Shown here: piece after piece, positions 16,633-24,645 of the stretch
Position numbering within the stretch: position 1 is the stretch's first letter
Layout: every line of letters starts with the position of its first letter
From: Phycisphaerales bacterium
GTDB taxonomy: Bacteria; Planctomycetota; Phycisphaerae; UBA1845; Fen-1342
Direction: 5' to 3'
Assembly: GCA_016716475.1 (NCBI GenBank)
Contig: JADJWG010000001.1
Span: 434,001 to 498,000 of the forward strand
DNA length: 64,000 nucleotides
Translations under genes and position numbers: made by a program
Notes under the pieces: generated by a model
Database searches by the model: none
Seen by the model: the letters and a program-made list of their open reading frames with translations, nothing else
What the model was told of the DNA's origin: nothing

Positions 16633-18449
16633 TGAATCGGCCAGGACTCACCCTCGGGATCCTGGGAACCTGCGCGGTCGTGCTTGTGGGCCTGGTCGCG
16701 TGGCAGAGTGTGCTCGTCCTGCGGTTCGAGAAAGCCGTGGGTCGCGCCCGCAACGAAGCGCAGTTCGAGGAGCACGTGCGGCTTGCGCTTTGGCGACTGG
16801 ATTCGCTGGTGGTCCCGCTGTTGGCGCAGGAAAACGCGCGCCCACCCGCAGATTATGTCCCGCTCGTGCGTGAGCAGGTCACCACCGCTGACCACGAAGG
16901 TGCTCCGGTGGAAGTCTTGCGGCCGTCGCCGCTGCTGGGGCTCGCATCGCGCTACATACGGCTCCACTTTGAGCTGGATGCCAATGACGCTCTGCGGTCA
17001 CCACAAGTGCCCGCGGGCACCGCACGCGCACTCGCGGAGAGCAACTACGCCCCGCAGAAGACGATCTCGTCGGCCGGCGCCGACCTCGATGACCTGCGTC
17101 CGCGTGTGACCTACGCAGCACTCAGCGCGCAACTGCCGGACGAGGCGGCGCCATTGCTTGCGCTGCAGAATCCGGTCCAGCAGCAACAAGAGATCACCGG
17201 GCAGACCGCCGGCCCTCAGCAGGTTGTGGCGCAGAACTTCGAGGCGCAGCGTGCCGCGGGCGTCCGGGAACAGGCGGCGCGCGACCGGACGGTTTACAAC
17301 ATCCTCCAATCGGACCTTGGAAACACGTTTGTTAATCGCAGCACGGCCGGGAACCCCGACGGCGCTGTCCTCACCGTACCCCTCACCGCAGTATGGCTGG
17401 ACAATGAGCTGCTGCTTGTACGGCGCGTGCAGTTTCCAGGCGGTCCCGTGCTACAGGGCTGCTGGCTCCGCTGGCCGGCCCTGGCGGACACGTTGCGCGA
17501 TGAGATCGCAGACCTCTTCCCCGCGGCTTCGCTGGTGCCAGCGCCGCGCACTACCACCGCCACGGGGCAATCCAGCGGCCGGCGTTTCGCGACGCTGCCG
17601 GTACTGCTCGAACCCGGACCGTTGGCCGTGGCACTGCCTCCCGCCCCGTCCTCCACCGGGCTCATGCTCGTTGCGGTGTGGAGCGGCATTGTCGTCGCGC
17701 TGCTCGCGGTCGGGGGGCTCGTGGTCGGAGTGGTACAACTGAGCGAGCGCCGCGCCGCTTTCGTGTCAGCGGTCACGCACGAACTGCGCACGCCTCTGAC
17801 AACCTTCCAGCTCTATACCGAACTGCTCGCTGGCGGGCTGATCCCCGACGAGCAGCGCCGCCGCGAATACCTGGAAACACTCCGTGCCGAGGCCGGCCGA
17901 CTCTCACACCTCGTTGAGAACGTGCTCGCCTACGCCCGATTGGAGCGCGGCCGAACCGCCCGTACGCAGGAGACGATCGACATCGCGACCCTGCTCGAGC
18001 GCATGCGTCCGCGCCTGGTAGAGCGCGCCGGATTGGCCGGGCTGACTGTCGAGTTGTGCCTGCCAACCGGCGTGGAGCACGCTGCAGTGTGTGTTGATCC
18101 GCTCGCCGTGGAGCAGATTCTCTTCAACCTGGTCGACAATGCCTGCAAGTATGCGAGCGCTGGTCCCGCGCGACGGGTGCACGTGGAAAGCTCTGCGGAC
18201 GAGCAACACGTCCGGCTGGCCGTCCGCGACCATGGTCCCGGCGTGCCGCGGGCGGAGCGCAATCGACTGTTTCGCCCGTTCCACAAGTCGGCGTCTGCGG
18301 CGGCTGAGGCGAAACCGGGCGTGGGCCTCGGACTGGCACTGAGCCGCCGACTGGCGCGGCGCCTGGGAGGTGAGCTGCGCCTCGTGACAGACCATGCCCA
18401 TGAGGGCGCGTGCTTTGAACTGGAGTTGCCGCGAAGACGGTCGAAGTGA
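16632..18449 (+). CDS. Sensor histidine kinase
   Basis: A 605-residue membrane sensor kinase, cognate partner of the preceding regulator. Membrane helices lie at about 6-27 and 345-367 and enclose a roughly 310-residue outside sensor region with no recognised fold. HisKA carries AVTHELRTPLTTFQLYTELL with His383. The ATPase domain has the N box (VDNACKYAS), DHGPGVP and GVGLGLALSRRLARRLGG. The ATG at 16632 overlaps the regulator stop, with GAGGAG at 16621-16626. The stimulus cannot be inferred; the sensor region is Gln- and Ala-rich near 185-220. Confidence 0.92.
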   Translation: MNRPGLTLGILGTCAVVLVGLVAWQSVLVLRFEKAVGRARNEAQFEEHVRLALWRLDSLVVPLLAQENARPPADYVPLVREQVTTADHEGAPVEVLRPSPLLGLASRYIRLHFELDANDALRSPQVPAGTARALAESNYAPQKTISSAGADLDDLRPRVTYAALSAQLPDEAAPLLALQNPVQQQQEITGQTAGPQQVVAQNFEAQRAAGVREQAARDRTVYNILQSDLGNTFVNRSTAGNPDGAVLTVPLTAVWLDNELLLVRRVQFPGGPVLQGCWLRWPALADTLRDEIADLFPAASLVPAPRTTTATGQSSGRRFATLPVLLEPGPLAVALPPAPSSTGLMLVAVWSGIVVALLAVGGLVVGVVQLSERRAAFVSAVTHELRTPLTTFQLYTELLAGGLIPDEQRRREYLETLRAEAGRLSHLVENVLAYARLERGRTARTQETIDIATLLERMRPRLVERAGLAGLTVELCLPTGVEHAAVCVDPLAVEQILFNLVDNACKYASAGPARRVHVESSADEQHVRLAVRDHGPGVPRAERNRLFRPFHKSASAAAEAKPGVGLGLALSRRLARRLGGELRLVTDHAHEGACFELELPRRRSK

Positions 18450-18473
18450 CGCGGAACCGCCCCGCGCGCGTCG

Positions 18474-18495
18474 GGGGCGCGGACGGATGCGCCCC
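18474..18495. terminator. GC hairpin between convergent genes
   Basis: Seven bases at 18474-18480 pair with 18489-18495 around an 8-base loop, between the convergent kinase and LOG genes. No U-run follows in either direction, so a terminator role is only suggested by position. Confidence 0.35.
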
Positions 18496-18526
18496 GCCAG
18501 GCGGTCGGGCGACGCGGACTTTCTCG

Positions 18527-19300
18527 TTACCCCTCGCGCGTTTTCTTCGGCGTCACACCGTAGACCGTGCCCTCGGCAGTCATGCGCTCCTCCATGGCAC
18601 GCTGCCACTCCGGGCATGGTTCACCCCTTGCGGCCCGCGCACGGCAGTCCGCTTCGTATGCGTCGGCCACGATGCGCACGGCTTCATCCGGATCGTCGGT
18701 GATCTGGTAGAGCTGTTCGTCACCCGGGGAAATATTCCCGTACTTTTCCAGCAACGTCTGCCGGATCCAGTTGTCGAGCGGCCCCCAGAATTCGCGCCCC
18801 ACCAGCACCGCCGCCATGGGCGGGGCCTTGCCCGTCTGCACCAGTGTCAAGGTCTCGAAGAACTCATCCAGTGTGCCAAAGCCGCCGGGCAGGCAGATCA
18901 TGCCGACGGCGTACTTCAGGAACATCACCTTGCGGACAAAGAAGTAATGGAAGTCGAGCGCGATGTTCTGATACGGGTTCGGCGCCTGCTCGTGCGGCAA
19001 CGCAATGTTCAAGCCGATACTCTGCCCGCCGGCTTCGGCGGCACCCCGGTTCGCGGCGGCCATGATGCCGGGGCCGCCGCCGGTGATCACCGCAAAGCCC
19101 CGCTCCACCGCTCTGCGGCCGCAATCCACACCAAGCTGGTAGTAGGGATGACCGGGATCGGTGCGGGCCGAGCCGAAGATCGAGATCGCGGGCCGCACCG
19201 GGGCCATCACCTCAAAACCCTCGACGAACTCCGCCATGATGCGGAAGATGCGCCAGGTGTCTTCGGCCGGATTACGAAACGGAAGCGGGCTCTGCGTCAT
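18527..19300 (-). CDS. LOG-family protein (TIGR00730-type)
   Basis: A 257-residue Rossmann-fold protein of the family that includes cytokinin-activating LOG phosphoribohydrolases and proteins long mislabelled as lysine decarboxylases. It has ITGGGPGIMAAANRGAAEAGG and PGGFGTLDEFFE, the two signature motifs that bind the nucleotide phosphate and form the active site. Bacterial members cleave nucleoside monophosphates such as AMP. The start at 19300 follows GAGGAG; an upstream in-frame codon at 19315 has no site. It reads away from endonuclease IV with a 74-base gap. Confidence 0.9.
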   Translation of the reverse strand: MTQSPLPFRNPAEDTWRIFRIMAEFVEGFEVMAPVRPAISIFGSARTDPGHPYYQLGVDCGRRAVERGFAVITGGGPGIMAAANRGAAEAGGQSIGLNIALPHEQAPNPYQNIALDFHYFFVRKVMFLKYAVGMICLPGGFGTLDEFFETLTLVQTGKAPPMAAVLVGREFWGPLDNWIRQTLLEKYGNISPGDEQLYQITDDPDEAVRIVADAYEADCRARAARGEPCPEWQRAMEERMTAEGTVYGVTPKKTREG

Positions 19301-19374
19301 GGTGGCACTCCTCAACTGCGGTCCGCACTACGTCGCCATGTGCAAGTTTAGTCACAACTGGATCGGGCGGCAGG

Positions 19375-20283
19375 TCAGCGTCGCGCGATGCGCTTGAGAC
19401 GCTCGATGTTGATGCGGTCCAGGTCGCGGCCGCGCGCGTCCGTACCCTTCGGGGTCTCAAGAATCATCGGAAGTCCGATGAAACGCGCATCGTGGAGCAG
19501 GTGGCGAAAGCCGCGTGTGCCGAGGAACCCCTTGCCAATGTGCTCGTGCCGGTCCACGCGCGCCCCGCAATCCGCCTTGCTGTCGTTCAAATGCCAGCAG
19601 CGGATCCGGTGGAGCCCCACACTGAGTTCGGCCTCCGCAAGCATGGCCGCGTAGCCGTCCTGGGTACGCAGGTCGTAACCCGCTGCAAAAACATGACAAG
19701 TATCCACACACACGCCAACGCGTTCCGGGTGCCGCAGCGCCGCGAGAATCGCGCCCAACTCGTCAAAACGGCGTCCGAGCGTCTGCCCCTGGCCCGCGGT
19801 GGTTTCGAGCAGGACTTCAACGCTCTGCTTCGGCCGTTCGCCATGAAGGCGGTCGAGCGCGGCCGCCACCCGCCGCACCCCGGCGGCGACGTCTCCGTCC
19901 GTGGGCGTGCCCGGATGCACCACAAGTCCGGCGATCGCCAACCGGTCGCAGCGGTCCATTTCATCCGCGAAAGCGGTCACACTGCGCTCCCAGAGCACCG
20001 GATCGGGCGAGGCCAGATTGATGAGGTAGGTAGCGTGCGCGATGATCGGTCCGAATCCGGGTGCGTTCCGCAGGGTGTGCCAGGCAGCCACATCCTCAGC
20101 GCTGAGCGGCACTCCGCGCCACTGCCGCTGATTCTTGACAAAGACCTGCACGACCGCCATGCGGGCGTCCTGGGCAGCACGCAAAGCGTTCTGCATCCCG
20201 CCGGCGATGGAGAGGTGGGCACCGAAGCGGTGCCGTTGGGATTCGGACCCCTTGGTGCTAGAATCTACGCGGGTGTTCGTCAT
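19375..20283 (-). CDS. nfo: Endonuclease IV (AP endonuclease family 2)
   Basis: A 302-residue Zn-dependent TIM-barrel enzyme that cuts DNA at abasic sites in base-excision repair. Metal-binding stretches are recognisable: GAHLSIAGG, LVVHPGTPTDG, VLLETTAGQG, VGVCVDTCHVFAAGYD, HLNDSK with DRHEHIGKG, and ILETPKG at the end. Length matches the family. The start is uncertain: ATG 20283 is used here, and a GTG at 20313 is in frame. It is divergent from maf with 68 bases between, and the maf promoter candidate lies inside its first codons. Confidence 0.93.
   Translation of the reverse strand: MTNTRVDSSTKGSESQRHRFGAHLSIAGGMQNALRAAQDARMAVVQVFVKNQRQWRGVPLSAEDVAAWHTLRNAPGFGPIIAHATYLINLASPDPVLWERSVTAFADEMDRCDRLAIAGLVVHPGTPTDGDVAAGVRRVAAALDRLHGERPKQSVEVLLETTAGQGQTLGRRFDELGAILAALRHPERVGVCVDTCHVFAAGYDLRTQDGYAAMLAEAELSVGLHRIRCWHLNDSKADCGARVDRHEHIGKGFLGTRGFRHLLHDARFIGLPMILETPKGTDARGRDLDRINIERLKRIARR
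20236..20264 (+). promoter_or_regulatory. Candidate promoter for maf
   Basis: TTGGGA at 20236-20241 and TAGAAT at 20259-20264 are separated by 17 bases, a good match to a housekeeping-type promoter (4/6 and 5/6). It points to maf, 88 bases downstream, and lies inside the 5' coding end of nfo on the other strand. Confidence 0.45.
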
Positions 20284-20351
20284 GGGACTTGTTCGTACTG
20301 CGATCCGCGCCACCGGTCAATCGACACTCGACGGGGCGCAGGAGCGTCGAG

Positions 20352-20990
20352 ATGGCTACGCTCATTCTTGCCTCTGCCAGTCCGCGCCGACGGGAGCTGC
20401 TCGCGCAGCTCGTGACGGAGTTTGACGTCGCGCCCTGCACCTTGCCGGAACCCACGCGCCGGCCGGCGCGCTCGACGCCGCGCACTTGGGCGCAGGCGCT
20501 CGCCTATTTCAAGGCCCGCCGTGTGGCCGAACGCTATCCCGACCAGTGGGTGCTTGGCGCCGACACGCTCGTCGTCTGTGGAGATGAGCTGTTTGGCAAA
20601 CCGGCCGACGAAGCCGAGGCCCGGCGGATGCTCATCCGGCAGGCGCACGAACCCAGTGACGTCATTACCGGCGTGTCCCTGGTGCGGCTGGAACCAACGT
20701 CAGAGCGGCTGCTGGAGGCCGATCAGACGCGCGTCTGGATGCGTGACGACGAAGTCCTGCGCGAAAGCTATCTGCGGGGCGGCGATTGGGCCGGAAAAGC
20801 CGGCGCGTACGGCATCCAGGACATCGGTGACCGGCTCGTATGCCGCTACGAAGGCAGTTTCTCCAATGTCGTCGGATTGCCGCTCGAGCGACTTGCCCGC
20901 CTGTTGACGGTCGCCGGCATCCCCCACCGCAATTCGGACGTAGATCCGACCGCCGCCGCGCGGGGCGCGCGTTCCACCGCGCGCGGCTGA
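20352..20990 (+). CDS. maf: Maf-family nucleotide pyrophosphatase
   Basis: A 212-residue house-cleaning enzyme that hydrolyses non-canonical nucleoside triphosphates. It opens with LILASASPRRRELLAQL, the Maf signature, and continues with VLGADTLVVCGDELFGKPADEAEARRML, RESYLRGGDWAGKAGAYGIQ and the final SFSNVVGLPLERLARLL. The ATG at 20352 follows AGGAG at 20340-20344; the longer reading frame upstream is rejected. The C-terminal 25 residues are a divergent Ala/Arg tail. Which nucleotide it prefers (dTTP/UTP or m7GTP types) is not clear. Confidence 0.93.
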   Translation: MATLILASASPRRRELLAQLVTEFDVAPCTLPEPTRRPARSTPRTWAQALAYFKARRVAERYPDQWVLGADTLVVCGDELFGKPADEAEARRMLIRQAHEPSDVITGVSLVRLEPTSERLLEADQTRVWMRDDEVLRESYLRGGDWAGKAGAYGIQDIGDRLVCRYEGSFSNVVGLPLERLARLLTVAGIPHRNSDVDPTAAARGARSTARG

Positions 20991-21122
20991 TAATGGCTGG
21001 TCCGCGATCCCCTCGTACGGATATCATACAGAGCAGATGAACGGGCTCCGCTGCCCAGCCGATATCCCCGTGGGGGCTGCAACAGCGGTGTCTGTGCGGA
21101 CCAGATGTCCGTGGATGGTGTC

Positions 21123-22019
21123 ATGGCTTCGAAACTCGACTCAGCGCTGGGCGACTACCTCAAGCAGATCAAGCAGTTTTCGCTGCTGACAGCCGAGGAA
21201 GAGCGCGAACTCGCCTATCGCATCCGGGCACGGGCCGATGCCGAGGTGCGCCTGGCGGCCGGAACCATCTCGGTGCGGGAATACGAACGCATCCAACGCG
21301 ATTCGAACGCCGCCCGTGACCAGATGGCCCAGGCCAACCTGCGACTCGTCATCAGCGTGGCCAAGCACTTCCGTAATCGCGGGTTGCCGATGGAAGACCT
21401 CGTCAACGAGGGCAACGTGGGCCTGATGAACGCGGTCGACCGGTACGATCCCGAGGTGGGCTCACGTTTCAGCACCTACGCGGGTTACTGGATTGACCAG
21501 GCCATTCGCCGCGCGGTGCAAAGCTCACAGCAGATGATCCACATTCCCAGCTACCTCATGGAGCAGATCGGGCAGATGCGCCTGGCCATGCGGGAACTGG
21601 AGGAGCAGTTCAAGCGCCCGCCCTCGGTGGCGGAAATCTCCGAGCACATGAAGATCACGCCGCGCAAGGCACGGGCCATCTCCATGGCCATCCGCGCCTG
21701 TACCTCGCGCGTGCAGGGAACCGCGACCGCGGATGGAGAGAACACCCTCAACGAAGCGCTCGAGGACACCCGCACTCCGCCGCCGTTTGATGCGCTGTTC
21801 TCGCAATCCGACGATGAATTCGTCCGCAACATGCTCGCCCGCATTACGGAGCGCGAAGCGCTGGTGCTGAAGCTGCGGTACGGCCTCACGGACCGCAAGG
21901 GCAAACGCATGACACTCAAGGAAATCGGCGTGGAGGTCGGCCTGACACGCGAGCGTGTACGGCAGATCGAGCGCGAGGCCAAGCGGAAGCTCGAAGAGCA
22001 CGTCAAGCAGTATCTCTAG
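21123..22019 (+). CDS. RNA polymerase sigma factor, RpoD/SigA-like
   Basis: A 298-residue sigma-70 factor without region 1.1. Region 1.2 is LDSALGDYLKQIKQFSLLTAEEERELAYRI. Region 2 has NLRLVISVAKHFRNRGLPMEDLVNEGNVGLMNAVDRYDPEVGSRFSTYAGYWIDQAIRRA. Region 3 is IHIPSYLMEQIGQMRLAMREL, and region 4 has ALVLKLRYGL and TLKEIGVEVGLTRERVRQIEREAKRKL. All promoter-binding regions are intact, so it should recognise -10/-35 promoters, either as the principal factor or a group 2 factor such as RpoS-like. ATG 21123 or 21105 are both possible. Confidence 0.9.
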   Translation: MASKLDSALGDYLKQIKQFSLLTAEEERELAYRIRARADAEVRLAAGTISVREYERIQRDSNAARDQMAQANLRLVISVAKHFRNRGLPMEDLVNEGNVGLMNAVDRYDPEVGSRFSTYAGYWIDQAIRRAVQSSQQMIHIPSYLMEQIGQMRLAMRELEEQFKRPPSVAEISEHMKITPRKARAISMAIRACTSRVQGTATADGENTLNEALEDTRTPPPFDALFSQSDDEFVRNMLARITEREALVLKLRYGLTDRKGKRMTLKEIGVEVGLTRERVRQIEREAKRKLEEHVKQYL

Positions 22020-22028
22020 CCGACGTAG

Positions 22029-22062
22029 TTTCTCAGCCCACCCTGTTTCTCAGCCCACCCTG
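22029..22062. repeat. 17-bp tandem duplication
   Basis: The 17-base unit at 22029-22045 is repeated exactly at 22046-22062, just after the sigma-factor stop codon. It is a simple tandem duplication with no recognised function. Confidence 0.9.
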
Positions 22063-22069
22063 GGAGCGC

Positions 22070-22111
22070 AAAAAGTCAGCCGTGCTGCACGCCCATGGCG
22101 CACAGCACGGC
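22070..22111 (-). terminator. Intrinsic terminator of the OmpA-lipoprotein gene
   Basis: A perfect 9-bp stem (22079-22087 with 22103-22111) is followed, on the minus strand, by TGAC and five T (the A-run at 22070-22074). It sits about 60 bases after the stop of the OmpA-like gene and is oriented to terminate it. Confidence 0.8.
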
Positions 22112-22171
22112 CGCCCGCCTGTTCCCCCCCGGAAGCACCGCGGACGCGCGGCGCAGCCCGGTCGGTGCCCG

Positions 22172-22945
22172 CTACTTGATGATGACGTTGTCGCTCGGTG
22201 CGGTCTCAATTCCGCCACCGCTCTCCGGCGGCAGCGTGACGGGTCCGCGGAGGCCGGTGCCGGTCGTCGTCGGAGGCATCGGTACTGCGAGGAACGTCAC
22301 CCGGCGGTTCTGCTGCTTACCGGCCGCGTTCGCGTTGGACGCACGCGGATTATGCTCACCCTGGCCCGCTGCCATCAGGCGGATGGGGCTCACACCCAGT
22401 CGCTGCAACTCGCGGAATACGGTCATCGATCGGGCGCAGCTCAGGTGCAGGTTGTCTTCCCACAGGTTTGCCGTGCGCCGGATCGGATCGGTGTCCGTGT
22501 GACCCACGAGAATCACCAGACGATCGGCATAGCGTGTCTGGAGGTCGCGCGCCAACTGCTGAATGCGGGCCCGGGCCTCCTGCTTCAGGGTTGCCCGACC
22601 CGAGTCGAACAGGAAGTCAGAGCCGACATCCTGCCAGGCAAAGTCACCCATCTCGGTCCAACCGTCGGTCTCGGTCGGGCGTTCCTGGCTGCGCAGGTTG
22701 GCCAACTCTGCCTGGAGCTGCGCGAGCTGAGATTGCGCCGCATCACGCTGTGCAATCGCCTGCGCATAGCGCGCGCGCAAGTCTGCATTCTCCGCCGCCA
22801 GTCGATCGTTCTCATTCTTGAGGCGGAAAACCTCGCTTTGCAGATACTCGATACGCCCGGCGTCGGGACCGGGGCCGCAGCCCACCAGCAACGCCAGCCC
22901 CACCAAGCCCACCGTTCCGAACACAACTCGCCGCGCCATCCTCAT
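22172..22945 (-). CDS. OmpA-family peptidoglycan-associated lipoprotein
   Basis: A 257-residue outer-membrane lipoprotein. The signal ends LALLVGC, a clear lipobox. Residues about 28-85 form a heptad coiled coil (LQSEVFRLKNENDRLAAENADLRARY). The C-terminal OmpA domain has LFDSGRATLKQEARARIQQL, ILVGHTDTDPIRRT, NLHLSCARSMTVFRELQRLGV and an NRRVTFLAVP end, which binds peptidoglycan. The start at 22945 follows AAGGAG at 22952-22957; the much longer open frame upstream is not coding. It resembles Pal and the OmpA/MotB family; no Tol genes are beside it. Confidence 0.9.
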   Translation of the reverse strand: MRMARRVVFGTVGLVGLALLVGCGPGPDAGRIEYLQSEVFRLKNENDRLAAENADLRARYAQAIAQRDAAQSQLAQLQAELANLRSQERPTETDGWTEMGDFAWQDVGSDFLFDSGRATLKQEARARIQQLARDLQTRYADRLVILVGHTDTDPIRRTANLWEDNLHLSCARSMTVFRELQRLGVSPIRLMAAGQGEHNPRASNANAAGKQQNRRVTFLAVPMPPTTTGTGLRGPVTLPPESGGGIETAPSDNVIIK

Positions 22946-23074
22946 CGTGTTCTCCTTCATCAACATCGATGGCCACCATGCCTGCGACGCCCGGGAAACC
23001 GGGCGCGGTCGGGCTCCGCCCGCGCTGCCCGCAGGATATGTCGCCCGCGCGCCGCACGCAAGACGGCTTGCGGA

Positions 23075-23105
23075 TTGCAGTTGACGGCAGACCCGACGGT
23101 ATACT
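23075..23105 (+). promoter_or_regulatory. Candidate promoter for the propeller-protein gene
   Basis: TATACT at 23100-23105 is a 5/6 match to a -10 box. TTGACG at 23081-23086 is a good -35 but only 13 bases away; TTGCAG at 23075-23080 gives a 19-base spacer. The coding start at 23202 lies about 90 bases downstream. Confidence 0.35.
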
Positions 23106-23201
23106 ACCCTCCGCAGACAGGTTGGCGGGGTCGAGACCGGGTCGCGCCGCGCGATCGATCGGTTCCTTGGTGAGTCCCGCCACCCAACCGGGAAGGCCAC
23201 G

Positions 23202-24521
23202 ATGCGCAAGGCATTGCTTGTTTCGTTTTGGCTCGCCGTAGGGCTGCCCGCCGCGCTCGCCCAGCAGGATTTCATCCCCTCCGACGGCCTGCATGGTCTC
23301 GGGCTGGTGAAATACTGGCAGTTGCAGCTCCCGCTCGAGCCCGGCCAGCGGGTCACGCAGGGCTTTCTCGTTGATGATCACCTGTACATCGGCACGAATG
23401 ACGGTTACGTCTTCTCGGTACACGCCCAGACCGGCCTGTTGCGCTGGTTGCGCCCGATTACCCGCGCGGGGTACGACCACCGCCGCCCGGCGCATGTCGG
23501 TGATCGGGTAGTCTTCGCGACTCCTTTCGAGTTCCAGCTCTATGAGAAAGTATCCGGCCAGCCGCTCGCCCGCCGCGACCTCGGTTTCGCCGGCAGCACG
23601 GGTGTGGCGGCCTACGGTGACCGGCTCTTCTACGTCGGCGGACTCGACCGCAAACTGTATGCTTTCGACAGCCAAACGCTGCTGATGCGCTGGCGGGCAC
23701 TGGTCGAGGACTCGATCACCTCGACCCCGGCGGTCTTCGGTGACCAGGTGTTTTTCGCCAACGATGCGGGCCGCATCTATGCGGGCGGCGCGGTCGACAA
23801 GACGGCCCGCTGGTCTGGTCCAGCCAGCACACTTTCCTCCGTCGTCGCCCCGCTCGTTGCACGGGAAGAAGGCGTTTATGTCGCCAGCCGTGATTTTTCG
23901 TTGTACCTGTTCGACCCCAACTTCGGCCGGTTGCGCTGGCGGGCGCGCCTCGCCGGCCCGCTCGAAGAGGCCCCGGTCGTGCCGACATTCTCACGGGCAA
24001 CACCACCCGTCGAGCGCGTGTTATTCCAGTTCACGAGTGCTGACGGTCTGGCCGCTATCGAGGGTGAAACGATCGCTGTGGTGGAGGACCGGGTCCGGTG
24101 GCGCCTGCCAGAGGCCCGTTATGCCTTGACGGTGCATCGCGACCAGTTGTTTGCGCTCTCCGGAGACGAACGCCTGCTGCGGGCGAACTTGAGCGATGGC
24201 ATTCTATCCGGATCGGTACCGGTTCCGGGCTTTCGGTTCGGACTGCCCGCAGCCGACGCCCAGACCCTCTTCCTGGCGTCACCCGATGGCCGGCTATTTT
24301 GTGCCCGGCCACGCGGCCTGCCGCCACTCTCGCAGGAAGATCTGCTGACTGCGTTGGGGACCGAAGCTCGCCAGACAGATCGAATGCTCGAGCCACCCCC
24401 CGCACCGCCGGCGCAACCGCCCGCGCTCGGGACCGACCCCTTCGAAACGACGCGGACCGGTACACCGGTGGGCGGTCGCTCACGGGTTTCGCGCGAGTTT
24501 CGCGGTCCGGCAGGAAACTGA
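23202..24521 (+). CDS. Secreted PQQ-like beta-propeller protein
   Basis: A 439-residue exported protein. The signal peptide ends PAALAQQ (cleavage near 21). Repeated blades follow the PQQ-enzyme pattern, for example LYIGTNDGYVFSVHAQTGLLRW, LFYVGGLDRKLYAFDSQTLLMRW, VFFANDAGRIYA and VYVASRDFSLYLFDPNFGRLRW. No enzyme residues are evident, so it is a BamB-like scaffold rather than a dehydrogenase. The last 60 residues are Pro-rich and low-complexity (PPPAPPAQPPAL). An AAGG site precedes the ATG. It is divergent from the OmpA lipoprotein, so both may serve the envelope. Confidence 0.82.
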   Translation: MRKALLVSFWLAVGLPAALAQQDFIPSDGLHGLGLVKYWQLQLPLEPGQRVTQGFLVDDHLYIGTNDGYVFSVHAQTGLLRWLRPITRAGYDHRRPAHVGDRVVFATPFEFQLYEKVSGQPLARRDLGFAGSTGVAAYGDRLFYVGGLDRKLYAFDSQTLLMRWRALVEDSITSTPAVFGDQVFFANDAGRIYAGGAVDKTARWSGPASTLSSVVAPLVAREEGVYVASRDFSLYLFDPNFGRLRWRARLAGPLEEAPVVPTFSRATPPVERVLFQFTSADGLAAIEGETIAVVEDRVRWRLPEARYALTVHRDQLFALSGDERLLRANLSDGILSGSVPVPGFRFGLPAADAQTLFLASPDGRLFCARPRGLPPLSQEDLLTALGTEARQTDRMLEPPPAPPAQPPALGTDPFETTRTGTPVGGRSRVSREFRGPAGN

Positions 24522-24645
24522 CGGTCACACGGGTTCAATCCCATCGCCGGGCAGCGACCGAAACTGCTCTTCAATTGGGGCGCGCCTGGTTGAGGGCCGT
24601 GCTTTATTTAGGGGTAGACCCGCACGCAGCAACGAGGGTCAAGGG

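Noticed and set aside
24525..24600. tRNA gene suggested by GGTTCAATCCC
   Set aside because: No acceptor, D or anticodon stem can be formed around it.
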